DNA from: JBNKEI01 sp050288705 | GTDB lineage: Bacteria > Myxococcota > Myxococcia > Myxococcales > UBA5297 | Length of the DNA: 29,429 nucleotides | Assembly: GCA_050288705.1 (NCBI GenBank) | Contig: JBNKEI010000044.1 | Span: 1-29,429 of the forward strand | Direction of reading: 5' to 3' | Part shown: one piece after another, positions 8,021 through 16,231 of the stretch | How the letters are laid out: the number at the start of each line of letters is the position of its first letter | Numbering within the stretch: position 1 is the stretch's first letter | Translations under genes and position numbers: made by a program | The notes under the pieces: model-generated | What the model was told of the DNA's origin: nothing | Seen by the model: the letters and a program-made list of their open reading frames with translations, nothing else | Databases searched by the model: none

Positions 8021-8072
8021 GAAAGTTGTATGTCTGGTTAGGAAAGCTACTAACATTTAAAGGTGGGAACTT

Positions 8073-8543
8073 ATGAATCAACTAACAAAATGCCTATTAA
8101 TAATGTGTTACTTATTAATGGTGTTGTGCTCATCAATAAGCTTTGCCGCCGCCCGCTACCAATCAAAATCAGAAACGGTGTTGGATATAGTTACCAAACT
8201 GATTTGGCAGGAAGAAGCCCCCAACCAGACTTATACCTGGTCGGAAGCCGAAGCCTATTGTCAACAGCAGAATGCAGAGAAACTTGGCGGGTATTCTGCT
8301 GGTTGGCGGTTGCCAAATATCTCGGAGTTGTTGACCATTGTTGATCACCGAACAACTAGACCTGTAGTTGATCAAGATGCGTTTTTTGGGCCAATTGATC
8401 TTTATTGGACATCTACGCCTAAATATGGCGTTCCTAGTTCGGTGTGGGTCGTCACTCTCGGTGACAAATCGAGCTATGGAAGCAACTATTGGTACGATAA
8501 GACCGACAATTACTACGTTCGCTGTGTCCGTGAGGCGGGCTAG
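8073..8543 (+). CDS. Small secreted DUF1566-domain protein
   Basis: A 156-residue protein with a Sec signal peptide (hydrophobic 8-22, cleavage near SFAAA at 25-26) followed almost entirely by one DUF1566 domain. Its motifs match the C-terminus of the upstream lipoprotein: KLIWQEEAP, YTWSEAEAYC, GWRLPNISELLTIVD, YWTSTP and a terminal YYVRCVREAG. A good ribosome binding site (AGGTGG) precedes the ATG by 6 bases. It begins 52 bases after the upstream gene on the same strand, so cotranscription is likely. The cysteines flanking the domain probably form a disulfide. Specific function unknown. Confidence 0.85.
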   Translation: MNQLTKCLLIMCYLLMVLCSSISFAAARYQSKSETVLDIVTKLIWQEEAPNQTYTWSEAEAYCQQQNAEKLGGYSAGWRLPNISELLTIVDHRTTRPVVDQDAFFGPIDLYWTSTPKYGVPSSVWVVTLGDKSSYGSNYWYDKTDNYYVRCVREAG

Positions 8544-8638
8544 ACCTTAAAACTCATCCTCAAGCCTCTGTTGTCTGCGTTAACCTCTAGTTGCAAAGAT
8601 ATCGACCAAGCATGAAGATACTAAAATACTCGTGCCTA

Positions 8639-8670
8639 TAAAATCCCCCTAACCCCCTTTTCGAAAGGGG
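8639..8670. repeat. Extragenic palindrome, CCCCCTTT family (single unit)
   Basis: AAAATCCCCCTAACCCCC followed by a palindrome CCCCTTTTCGAAAGGGG (8654-8670). It matches one half of the inverted-repeat element at 6348-6455. It lies between the small DUF1566 gene and the Cys-rich membrane protein gene. Confidence 0.7.
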
Positions 8671-8713
8671 AACATGTAGGCACTGGGATATTTAGAGAAG
8701 AGTACACATTATT

Positions 8714-9427
8714 ATGAAGCAATTAGTCTTTAGAGGTTTTATTTTAGCAATAATAGCACCCATTTATTTCTATGACTGGCGAATTCTGGAAAAATATCTC
8801 ACTCATCCAATACTATTCAAATTCAAGCTTTTTCATTTAGTCTGGCTGGTCACGGTTATTTTTCTAATCCGAAGCATGCTCCCTTGGGGGCACAGCATGG
8901 CGTCCGGAAAAATTTTTAAAAAATATTTTAGGCCAAGAAATTTCAAAGAATTGAAGAACACCGAAAAACACTCTTCCAAAAAGGTCCAGGCGGTTTTTTG
9001 GATATGGCTTGCCATACTTGCGGTTTATTGGACAAGTATTTACTCGGGGTTAATTCCCGTACATTCAGTATTGGTAGTGGTGCCATTTATTTATTTTATG
9101 GATGCCTTCTGTGTTCAAGTTTGGTGCCCTTTTAAAAAATTCATTTTAAATAATAAATGTTGCAATAATTGCAGGATATACCATTGGGGATACTGGATGT
9201 ACGCAACCCCTCTTTTCGTAGTACCATCATTTTGGACTGGTTCGATTGTGGCATTAGCTTGGGCAATACTTTTCCAATGGGAATACTTATGCTACAAGCA
9301 TCCTGAACGAATAGTAGAAAAATCAAACTCAAGCCTTCAGTGTCGCCATTGCACTAAGGCTACGGGAAAATGCTACCTAGCAAGCAGAAACCAAATAAGC
9401 AATACCTTGCCAGATGCTCAATTTTAG
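8714..9427 (+). CDS. Cys-rich polytopic membrane protein, unknown function
   Basis: A 237-residue predicted inner-membrane protein with about five hydrophobic segments (near 8-20, 38-57, 93-112, 117-132, 163-190). Nine cysteines cluster in the C-terminal half: Cys133 and Cys138 (DAFCVQVWCPF), Cys149/150/153 (KCCNNCRIYHWGY), Cys193, and a tail C210-x2-C213-x6-C220. The spacing suggests metal or iron-sulfur binding next to the membrane, and the whole pattern looks like a conserved but uncharacterised family. I do not recognise a named function. The start ATG is preceded only by a weak GAGAAGAG. AT-rich codon use compared with the flanking housekeeping genes is compatible with transfer. It stands alone, with repeats on both sides. 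Confidence 0.75.
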   Translation: MKQLVFRGFILAIIAPIYFYDWRILEKYLTHPILFKFKLFHLVWLVTVIFLIRSMLPWGHSMASGKIFKKYFRPRNFKELKNTEKHSSKKVQAVFWIWLAILAVYWTSIYSGLIPVHSVLVVVPFIYFMDAFCVQVWCPFKKFILNNKCCNNCRIYHWGYWMYATPLFVVPSFWTGSIVALAWAILFQWEYLCYKHPERIVEKSNSSLQCRHCTKATGKCYLASRNQISNTLPDAQF

Positions 9428-9470
9428 ACATCAACATCTGGCGCAGAGGTCGCGCCAATTCTGCCAAGTC

Positions 9471-9531
9471 CTCTCTCCCTTTGGGAGAGAGTTACAAACC
9501 CTCACCCTAACCCTCTCCCAGGGGGAGAGGG
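9471..9531. repeat. Paired extragenic palindromes, CCCTCTCCC family
   Basis: Two hairpins: CTCTCTCCC-TTT-GGGAGAGAG (9471-9491) and CCCTCTCCC-AGG-GGGAGAGGG (9511-9531), joined by a short CCCTCACCCTAA linker. Same family as the palindrome at 194-216. It sits between convergent genes and may also help end transcription. Confidence 0.75.
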
Positions 9532-9597
9532 AATGTTTGCAAGCTCCCATCTTCCTCGGGAGAGAAGGGGCACTAAATAGTTACGTTGTTTATTCGT

Positions 9598-11691
9598 TTA
9601 TTCTTCTTCTTCAACTTTCATTTTGCCTTTAGCTATAGCAATAACTTTTTCAGCAATGTTAGACGGCACTTCATCGTAGTGAGAATATTCCATGGTAAAC
9701 GATCCTCGGCCGCTGGTAATAGAACGAAGATCGGGAGCATAAGCTAATAACTCCGCCAAAGGAGCTTGGGCTTTAATTTGCTGGTTTTTCGCTTTAGTTT
9801 CTACCCCCAAAACTCTGCCTCTTCTTTGGTTGATATCGCCAATAACATCGCCAGTGTACTCCTCGGGAATAGTTACTTCTAAATTCATAACTGGCTCTAA
9901 TAAAACTGGCTTAGCCAACATAAAACCGGTTTTGAACCCTTTACTACCCGCCATTTGAAAAGAAAAATCGCTTGAGTCTACGTCATGGAATTTTCCATCT
10001 TGCAAACGAACCTTTACGTCTACGACTGGATAACCGGCAACAACTCCTTTACCCATGGCTCCGCGAATGCCCTTGTCTACCGAGGGTATGAAGTTGCGAG
10101 GAATTGCCCCCCCTACTATCTCGTCAAAAAATTCGTACCCCCCTCCTCGCACATTCGGCTCCAGCGTTAAATAGCAAACCCCAAATTGACCGCGCCCTCC
10201 TGACTGCTTCTTGTGCTTACCCTCAACTCCATGCGCCACGCCTTTAATGGTTTCCCGATAGGGAATTTTAGGAGGCAGCAAATCTACTTCCACCGAATAC
10301 TTACGCTTTAAGCGCTCAACCGTAATTTCGATGTGAGTTTGCCCCACTCCTCCCAGAAGAGTTTCCCCGGCCTCTACGTCTCGACCTACTTCCAAGGTAG
10401 GGTCTTCGTCGGTTAGTCGATGCAAAGCTTGGGCAATTCGGTCTTCATCGGCTTTGGTTTTCGGCTTTAACGCGTAGGTAATTACTGGCTTGGTTTTGAG
10501 CAGGTCGGGAAGTCTTGCTGGCGCTTTCGCATCGCAGAGCGTGTCTCCAGTCTGAGTTTCTTTTAGCTTGGCAATTACTACCATATCGCCAGCAACAGCC
10601 TCACTAACTGGTTCGGTCTTACGCCCGGTCATATTTAGAATCTGGGAATAGCGTTCGGTAATGCCTTTCGAAGAATTCAGAATCTGGCCATCGCTGGGCA
10701 AAGTTCCTGACCAAACCCTTAGTAATGACAACTTTCCTACAAACTGATCCACAATAGTTCGAAACACCTGAGCTGTCAGAGGCGCCGCCACATGACCGCG
10801 CCGCTCAAGTGCGGCGCCTGTTTTGGGATCTTCGGCATGCAGTGATGGTCTTTCCGCCGCCGAAGGACAACTGCTTACTATAAAATCAAGCAATGCCGAA
10901 GTACCAATGCCGTTGCCTGCTGAGCCACAGAAAACTGGAACTAGTGTTCCCAAGGTAATAGCTCTAGCTAAACCGCTTCTAAGCTCTTCGGTAGTGAGAT
11001 CCCCCACCTCCAAATAGGTTTCAGTAAGAGAATCGTCACTTGCCGCAACTGAGTCCACCAAAAGCTCCCGCGCTTTGTTCGCCGCCTCCTGCAAATCTTC
11101 CGGTATTTCTTCCTCTACCACCACGTTTTCGGTTTTATTGCGCAGCAATTTGCGGGAAAGAAGGTCAATTACCCCCGCAAAACCATTTTCCTTGCCCACA
11201 GGAAGTTGCACGGGAATAATATTGTCGGCCAGAGAAACGCGGATATCATCTAGCACAGTCTCAAAATCTGCACGCTCCCGATCAAGCTTATTAATACATA
11301 TCATTCGGGGAAGCTTGGCTTCACCGGCCAAAGTCCAGGTTCGGTCAGTTTGTACCTGTACGCCGGCGACGGCATCGACAACTATTAGTGCAATATCGAC
11401 TACTCGCAGAGCAGCGCGCGTATCCATGAAAAAATTGGGGTCGCCTGGTGTATCCAAAATATTGATTTTGTGCTCTTTCCAAGCCGCCCATCCCAAATGC
11501 AAACCAATCGATAATCGATGCTTAATCTCTTCTTGTTCGGTATCTAAATTGCTGGTTCCGTCAGCTACGTTGCCTAATTTCGGAGTCGCTTTGGCAAACC
11601 AAAGAAGAGCTTCGGCCAACGTTGTTTTTCCTGCTCCCTGGTGTCCGAATAGCCCAATGTTACGGATTTTCCGAGGATCCTGGATATTCAT
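9598..11691 (-). CDS. Elongation factor G-like translational GTPase
   Basis: A 697-residue protein with full EF-G architecture. G1 is GHQGAGKT (16-23), G3 DTPG (80-83), G4 NKLD (134-137). The switch-I region reads HRLSI rather than the canonical RGITI, and GHQGAGKTTLAEALL and LDTEQEEI-type motifs place it in the divergent EF-G-like (EF-G2) branch rather than canonical FusA. Domains II-V follow, with a domain-IV loop GKFHDVDSS and the domain-V stretch VIGDINQRRGRV intact. Canonical fusA usually lies in the str operon with rpsL, rpsG and tuf, which are absent here. A role in translocation or ribosome recycling is inferred from family only. A strong AAGGGG-type ribosome binding site precedes the ATG. 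It is the second gene after mltD on this strand. Confidence 0.88.
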   Translation of the reverse strand: MNIQDPRKIRNIGLFGHQGAGKTTLAEALLWFAKATPKLGNVADGTSNLDTEQEEIKHRLSIGLHLGWAAWKEHKINILDTPGDPNFFMDTRAALRVVDIALIVVDAVAGVQVQTDRTWTLAGEAKLPRMICINKLDRERADFETVLDDIRVSLADNIIPVQLPVGKENGFAGVIDLLSRKLLRNKTENVVVEEEIPEDLQEAANKARELLVDSVAASDDSLTETYLEVGDLTTEELRSGLARAITLGTLVPVFCGSAGNGIGTSALLDFIVSSCPSAAERPSLHAEDPKTGAALERRGHVAAPLTAQVFRTIVDQFVGKLSLLRVWSGTLPSDGQILNSSKGITERYSQILNMTGRKTEPVSEAVAGDMVVIAKLKETQTGDTLCDAKAPARLPDLLKTKPVITYALKPKTKADEDRIAQALHRLTDEDPTLEVGRDVEAGETLLGGVGQTHIEITVERLKRKYSVEVDLLPPKIPYRETIKGVAHGVEGKHKKQSGGRGQFGVCYLTLEPNVRGGGYEFFDEIVGGAIPRNFIPSVDKGIRGAMGKGVVAGYPVVDVKVRLQDGKFHDVDSSDFSFQMAGSKGFKTGFMLAKPVLLEPVMNLEVTIPEEYTGDVIGDINQRRGRVLGVETKAKNQQIKAQAPLAELLAYAPDLRSITSGRGSFTMEYSHYDEVPSNIAEKVIAIAKGKMKVEEEE

Positions 11692-11787
11692 TGTGCGGCC
11701 CCTTTCGCCCTCGACCGGGCGGCTCTATTGTATTCTGCCAACGCTTTTGTGACCCCAAAACTGCTTTCGCACTCAAAACGCGTTCTT

Positions 11788-13671
11788 TTATGGAGCAACT
11801 ACAACAATTGATTTACCAATCTGGAGTTTTTTATGATGTTTAATCTTATTCCACCGCTTGAGGTTTGCCACTGATACTCGATACCTCCGTGCAACTGACC
11901 AGAGAGTGTCTCCCATTTGCACCACGTGGGTCATTTTTGATTGAACAGTTGTTTTTTTAGTAGAAACCGCTCGGAGTCGCTTAGTAGAAGACGAACTTGC
12001 TATTTTCTGCCTGCGCCGCAAATGCTTTTCTGCAGGATAGAATACTAACTCTTGTCCAATTTGGAGCTTGGCTCTTTTTCCTCTCAGTGCATTCCAGTTT
12101 TTTAACTGCTCTACAGAAACACCAAAATTGCGGCCAATAGCCCACAAGCTGTCACCAGGAGCAACTCCATATAAAGCCTTGGTGCGTCGTCCTTCCTTCA
12201 CATATCTTATGCTTCCAGCCACTGCCCGAGAACGACGCCGGCGAGAAGCGGCAGGAATTTCTCGTTTCGGCGAGGCAGCTTTAAAACCTTGTCTGCGCGA
12301 AGCTAGCGCCAATTTAGCCCGCGCTCCCTTGCTAGGAATAGGAATTACTAGTCTATCCCGCAGTCGCAGTCGTCGTGAATCCCTAATCGCATTCATGCGC
12401 ATGATAGCTTCGGGCACAGTTTTATACCGAGCAGCAATCCGTGAGAGAGTATCCCCCGCTTTAACCAGATGCACGGCGAACGAAAGACGGTTATGAGGAG
12501 CAATCTTGGCAAAATTCTGGGTGAATCGCCCCCCCGTTCCCTTGGGGAGACGTAAGTAATAAACTCCTCCTTTCAACGAATTTGAGGGAGGAGTGCAAAA
12601 GCTACGCAGCTCAGGATTGAGCTCTTTTACTTTATCAACGGAAATTCCTGCCGCACGGGCTATCACTTCCAAATCGGTAGCTTCCGAAACCTCTGCCTGA
12701 TCATATTCCCAAACCGGCTCCGGACAGAGCTCCGATTCCCGAAAGCCGAAGAATTTCAAGTTCTTGGCAATAAGAGCCGCCGCCATAAGCTTGGGAACAT
12801 AGTGCTTAGTTTCTTTGTGCAGTGAACGTCCAGCAATTATTTTCCAAAAATCGGTAGTTTTTTCTGCTCGGATGGCTCTACGAATGGCGCCCTCGCCCGC
12901 GTTGTAACCGGCCCATGCCAACCGCCAATCTCCAAATTCGGAATAAAGATCTTTCAAATATTTTGTTGCGGCAGTGGTTGCCAAATGGGGGTTACGACGC
13001 TGATCTCTCCAAAAGTCCAACCCTAAACCAAACCTCTTTCCGGTAGAAGGAATGAATTGCCATAGCCCCGAAGCCTTCGCATGAGAATAAGCTTTTGTGG
13101 AGAATCCGCTTTCGATCATGGAGAGAAAAACCGTGTCTTCAGGCAATCCCGCTTCCTTCATGGCTTTGCGCATCATCGGCATCCATCGAGAAGAGCGATT
13201 GAGCCATTTCACAAAATGTTTACGACCTGTCGTCTGGAAAAATCTTATGTAGTCAGCCACATAAGAGTTCATCTCCACAGGAATGTCGTACAAATTCCTT
13301 GCTTTATCGATATCGAAGGAGCCAATCTCTGCCAGGGCCGATGCTTCCAGCTCATTCTCGTCGAAAAACATAGGAATGGGCCATGAACCTCCAAGGGCGT
13401 CACTCCATCGCTGATGTAGCGGACTATAAGGACCGGCACGGCGCATGGCTTGGAACACTTCCTCGGCCCTTATCATGCCTTTTTCCACCGCTGCCTCTTC
13501 CACCGCTCGAAGCTCTTCTAATTCCCTAACCGCCTCATTCAATTGAGCATCGGAAGACTCCTCTTCAGGCAAGGAGGGCAAAGGCGGTAAAGGTAGTTCG
13601 GCGGAAAATGAAGTCGTGCAAAACAGGAAAACTGAAAATGTGATGACCGCTTTCGGAACCATATTGAACAT
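11788..13671 (-). CDS. mltD: Membrane-bound lytic murein transglycosylase D with three LysM domains
   Basis: A 627-residue periplasmic peptidoglycan-cleaving enzyme. Signal peptide at 1-24 (ending SFSA), then a Pro/Glu-rich segment and a charged helical region. The transglycosylase (SLT) domain spans about 170-290, with catalytic Glu187 in SMIESGF and the motifs ASGLWQFIPSTG and AWAGYNAGEGAI. Three LysM peptidoglycan-binding repeats follow, at about 399-444, 500-545 and 582-625, separated by Arg/Ser/Lys-rich linkers; E. coli MltD has two. No lipobox Cys is seen at the signal cleavage site, unlike lipoprotein MltD. The start lacks a strong ribosome binding site. Located 96 bases upstream of the EF-G-like gene on the same strand. 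Confidence 0.93.
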   Translation of the reverse strand: MFNMVPKAVITFSVFLFCTTSFSAELPLPPLPSLPEEESSDAQLNEAVRELEELRAVEEAAVEKGMIRAEEVFQAMRRAGPYSPLHQRWSDALGGSWPIPMFFDENELEASALAEIGSFDIDKARNLYDIPVEMNSYVADYIRFFQTTGRKHFVKWLNRSSRWMPMMRKAMKEAGLPEDTVFLSMIESGFSTKAYSHAKASGLWQFIPSTGKRFGLGLDFWRDQRRNPHLATTAATKYLKDLYSEFGDWRLAWAGYNAGEGAIRRAIRAEKTTDFWKIIAGRSLHKETKHYVPKLMAAALIAKNLKFFGFRESELCPEPVWEYDQAEVSEATDLEVIARAAGISVDKVKELNPELRSFCTPPSNSLKGGVYYLRLPKGTGGRFTQNFAKIAPHNRLSFAVHLVKAGDTLSRIAARYKTVPEAIMRMNAIRDSRRLRLRDRLVIPIPSKGARAKLALASRRQGFKAASPKREIPAASRRRRSRAVAGSIRYVKEGRRTKALYGVAPGDSLWAIGRNFGVSVEQLKNWNALRGKRAKLQIGQELVFYPAEKHLRRRQKIASSSSTKRLRAVSTKKTTVQSKMTHVVQMGDTLWSVARRYRVSVANLKRWNKIKHHKKLQIGKSIVVVAP

Positions 13672-13857
13672 CGGACGAAATAGAGTGTAAATCCTACCTA
13701 CTGCTGTCGTTGGTTGAGAGAAGAACCCTAAAGGTGTCTATATGCTTTTCTTGCATGGTAGGAGGCGCATGCCAAACCGTCAAACAAACTTCGCATGTTT
13801 GACACCTAACTCCCACAGAGCTAATAGGGCAACCCCCTAAATACAAGGCAATTTATC

Positions 13858-14304
13858 ATGTCCAATATTTCTTCTATGTTCGCACGTTCCTCTATAGTTC
13901 TTCCAGTACATACCCCCTCGGAAATAGTACAAAGCTTAACTGCGGCCGGTTTCGAAGTTCGCCTTTGCGAAGGTTCAAACATTTCCGAGAACATGCTTAC
14001 CGATTCGCTAAGCTTTTCGCCAGAAGGTTTGGAAAGCTTCATTGCATCCAAAGTTGCGGCCATACTCTCCCGACTGGGTGATGCTACCCCTTCTTTGCAT
14101 GAGACAGTAATGGAGCAAGTAGAACGCGGTTTATTCAAAGCAGTGCTTAACCACACTGAAAACCATTTAGGCCGGGCGTCTAAAATCTTGGGGCTTGATC
14201 GCAATACTTGCGCACGCAAAGCTCGCAACTTCGGTTTGGTAAACAAACCTTCGCGGGGGAAAGAACCTTCCAAGCATAAAACTAGGTCATCTCCTAGTCG
14301 TTAA
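13858..14304 (+). CDS. Fis-type helix-turn-helix protein
   Basis: A 148-residue predicted DNA-binding protein. The C-terminal part (about 80-127) is a Fis-family HTH: LHETVMEQVERGLFKAVLNH, then NHLGRASKILGLDRNTCARK and ARNFGL, as found in Fis and at the end of sigma-54 activators. A basic tail follows (KPSRGKEPSKHK). The N-terminal 75 residues are not recognised and lack an AAA+ or receiver domain, so it is not an activator of NtrC type. A weak AAGG precedes the ATG by 9 bases. It converges on the EIIB gene with a single base between the stop codons, so the two transcripts must run into each other. Nucleoid-associated or local regulatory roles are both possible. Confidence 0.8.
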   Translation: MSNISSMFARSSIVLPVHTPSEIVQSLTAAGFEVRLCEGSNISENMLTDSLSFSPEGLESFIASKVAAILSRLGDATPSLHETVMEQVERGLFKAVLNHTENHLGRASKILGLDRNTCARKARNFGLVNKPSRGKEPSKHKTRSSPSR

Positions 14305-14305
14305 T

Positions 14306-14800
14306 TTAACATCCGCAGCGGCCAGCACTAAATCGCGATTCAATTTCGGGAAAGGAAACCGGTTTTTCTCTGGGCACAGCACAAGCTTCCACAGTAACTC
14401 CTTGACCGACCAATCGCCTAAGCTGCTCTATTTCAGGCAAAGACAAAAAAACTGAGGGAGTTATCTGTGTGCGTCCTGGTAAATAATGAATATTTCCCAG
14501 ATTCAGAACAGACAGAACTAGACCAAGCTCACAAGCCCGCAGTACCTCCCCAACATCTCGCAGCAACAAAAGGACTCGTTCAGAAGCTGCTTGGGCATGG
14601 GTATAATCAACACTTTTTACTGCATTAATTTCCACAGCTAGGGGCGGTGGCACCGCAATGCCCATTGCCGTCCGCAACAAAGGGTTAGCAGCCGCCGCGT
14701 CATCTGCAACCAAAATGCGCTGGACCTTCAAAGCAGAAAGCCAAACCTCTACTATTTGACCATGAATTAACCGATTATCAACGCGCACTAAGGCAATCAT
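14306..14800 (-). CDS. PTS EIIB component, mannose family
   Basis: A 164-residue mannose/sorbose-family EIIB phosphocarrier. The N-terminus RVDNRLIHGQI carries the phosphorylated His (residue 13) in the standard motif, followed by the family sequence ILVADDAAAANPLLRTAM. No EIIC or EIID membrane component is found in the window, so it probably works as a signalling phosphocarrier with the upstream EIIA rather than in sugar uptake. The C-terminus is extended slightly and ends in a Cys-containing GRCGC. The start is 8 bases after the EIIA stop, indicating one operon. Last gene of the PTS cassette. Confidence 0.9.
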   Translation of the reverse strand: MIALVRVDNRLIHGQIVEVWLSALKVQRILVADDAAAANPLLRTAMGIAVPPPLAVEINAVKSVDYTHAQAASERVLLLLRDVGEVLRACELGLVLSVLNLGNIHYLPGRTQITPSVFLSLPEIEQLRRLVGQGVTVEACAVPREKPVSFPEIESRFSAGRCGC

Positions 14801-14808
14801 AGACGACC

Positions 14809-15234
14809 CTACTGCCGAGCACTCCCCAGATGGGTGGTCCCCAACAAATCAGATGCAAAAACTATATTTTTTTGCCCATAGGAGGTTATCTCCTGAGCAA
14901 TTTCCACCACCGTAGAAGGACCTTGCCTAGATGTTCCTAGCTTCAAAAGCATGGGCAAATTTACGCCGGTAATTACTTCAACTCGGCAATCTTCGAGAAA
15001 TGTCAAAGCTAAGTTCGCAGGAGTTCCACCAAACATGTCGGTAAGGATAAGCACCCCGTTTCCCGAATCTACCTCTCGGATGGCCCCAGCCATAGTTTCG
15101 CGAATCTGCTCCACCGATTGCTGAGGGTGGATAGAGAGCGCGCATATCGATTCCATAGGACCGACGATTAATTCTGCAGTCCCCAAGAGCTCTTTTCCCA
15201 AATTCCCGTGAGTGACGAGGACAACACCTACCAT
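14809..15234 (-). CDS. PTS EIIA component, mannose family
   Basis: A 141-residue mannose-type EIIA. With the start at 15234, the protein reads MVGVVLVTHGNLGKEL, and His9 is the phosphorylation site. A perfect AAGGAGG lies 5 bases before this ATG, which is why it is preferred over an in-frame start 33 bases upstream. The later motif LTDMFGGTPANLA is also typical. Soluble EIIA-Man proteins without cognate permeases occur in the HprK-RapZ cassettes of deltaproteobacteria, where they are thought to relay PTS phosphorylation state. Separated from rapZ by 106 bases, and followed closely by EIIB. Confidence 0.92.
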   Translation of the reverse strand: MVGVVLVTHGNLGKELLGTAELIVGPMESICALSIHPQQSVEQIRETMAGAIREVDSGNGVLILTDMFGGTPANLALTFLEDCRVEVITGVNLPMLLKLGTSRQGPSTVVEIAQEITSYGQKNIVFASDLLGTTHLGSARQ

Positions 15235-15340
15235 CGCCGCCTCCTTGCTAACTTTCGCCTCTATCAAAACTGTAGGTCTTTATTTATAAGCCTTCTGGGA
15301 AGAGAAAACTATGACAATTAGATGGGGTAGGAATTGACAC

Positions 15341-16228
15341 CTACTCTTTCTCCGAATCTCTATCCAAAACCTGCACCCGGTACTTTTTCTGCATGCGATG
15401 ACCTAATTCGTGAGCCACCGCCACCGAGCGATGCTTACCTCCAGTGCAACCTATCGCTACAGTGAGATACGCTTTACCCTCGTGCTGAAAATGGGGAATC
15501 AAAAAATCACACATATCTACAATTTTTTCTAAAAAAGACTGAGTCTCGATACGATTCAACACATACTGAGCTACCCGGGTATCGCAGCCAGTAAATGATT
15601 TAAGCTCGGGAACAAAATACGGATTAGGAAGAAAGCGCACATCAAACACTAAGTCTGCTTGAACTGGAATTCCATATCTATAGCCAAAAGAAACTACCGA
15701 AAGACTGGGCCCGCCTTGAGAAAAAGGAGCAAATCGACTATGCATCAAGCTTTTAAGCTCGTGCACCGTCAATGACGAAGTATCAACGGCCCAATCCGCA
15801 AGTCTTCGTAAATCTCCAAGCTTTCCGCGCTCCAAACAGATACCTTCCAGAACCGTGCCTTCCGGCGCCAAAGGATGGCGACGCCGAGTTTCCGAAAAAC
15901 GGCGAACCAACACCTCGTCTGAGGAATCTAGAAAGATCACCTCCACCCAGTGTCCCGCTCGGCGTGCTTCTTCAATAAAAGTAGGAGCCTGAAGAAGAAA
16001 TCTACCTTCCCGAGCATCCATAACCAGCGCCAGAAGATGTATCTCAGCCCCGGCAGCCGCAGCCAGCTCAGTCATTTTTGGCAACAGAATTACCGGGAGA
16101 TTGTCAATACAAAAATAACCTAAATCTTCAAGAGCACGGGTAGCGGTAGATTTTCCCGATCCCGACATTCCAGTAATGACAACCACGCGTGGCTTTTTAG
16201 GGTCCGCAATAATCGAAGATGCAATCAC
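15341..16228 (-). CDS. rapZ: RNase adapter protein RapZ (YvcJ family)
   Basis: A 295-residue nucleotide-binding protein. Walker A GMSGSGKST at 20-28, then the family signature ALEDLGYFCIDNLPVILLP and a C-terminal GCTGGKHRSV (260-269). In E. coli, RapZ binds the sRNA GlmZ and directs its cleavage by RNase E, controlling GlmS; in B. subtilis, YvcJ is a GTPase. The start codon is GTG at 16228. The ribosome binding site (GGAG) lies in the final codons of hprK, only 3 bases separate the two genes, and translational coupling is likely. The RNA partner here is unknown. Confidence 0.95.
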   Translation of the reverse strand: MIASSIIADPKKPRVVVITGMSGSGKSTATRALEDLGYFCIDNLPVILLPKMTELAAAAGAEIHLLALVMDAREGRFLLQAPTFIEEARRAGHWVEVIFLDSSDEVLVRRFSETRRRHPLAPEGTVLEGICLERGKLGDLRRLADWAVDTSSLTVHELKSLMHSRFAPFSQGGPSLSVVSFGYRYGIPVQADLVFDVRFLPNPYFVPELKSFTGCDTRVAQYVLNRIETQSFLEKIVDMCDFLIPHFQHEGKAYLTVAIGCTGGKHRSVAVAHELGHRMQKKYRVQVLDRDSEKE

Positions 16229-16231
16229 AAG

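Noticed and set aside
9471..9531. Repeated CCCTCTCCC hairpins considered as CRISPR or attachment sites
   Set aside because: There are only two units, no regular spacers, no cas genes, and the same palindrome appears elsewhere in the window as a dispersed repeat.
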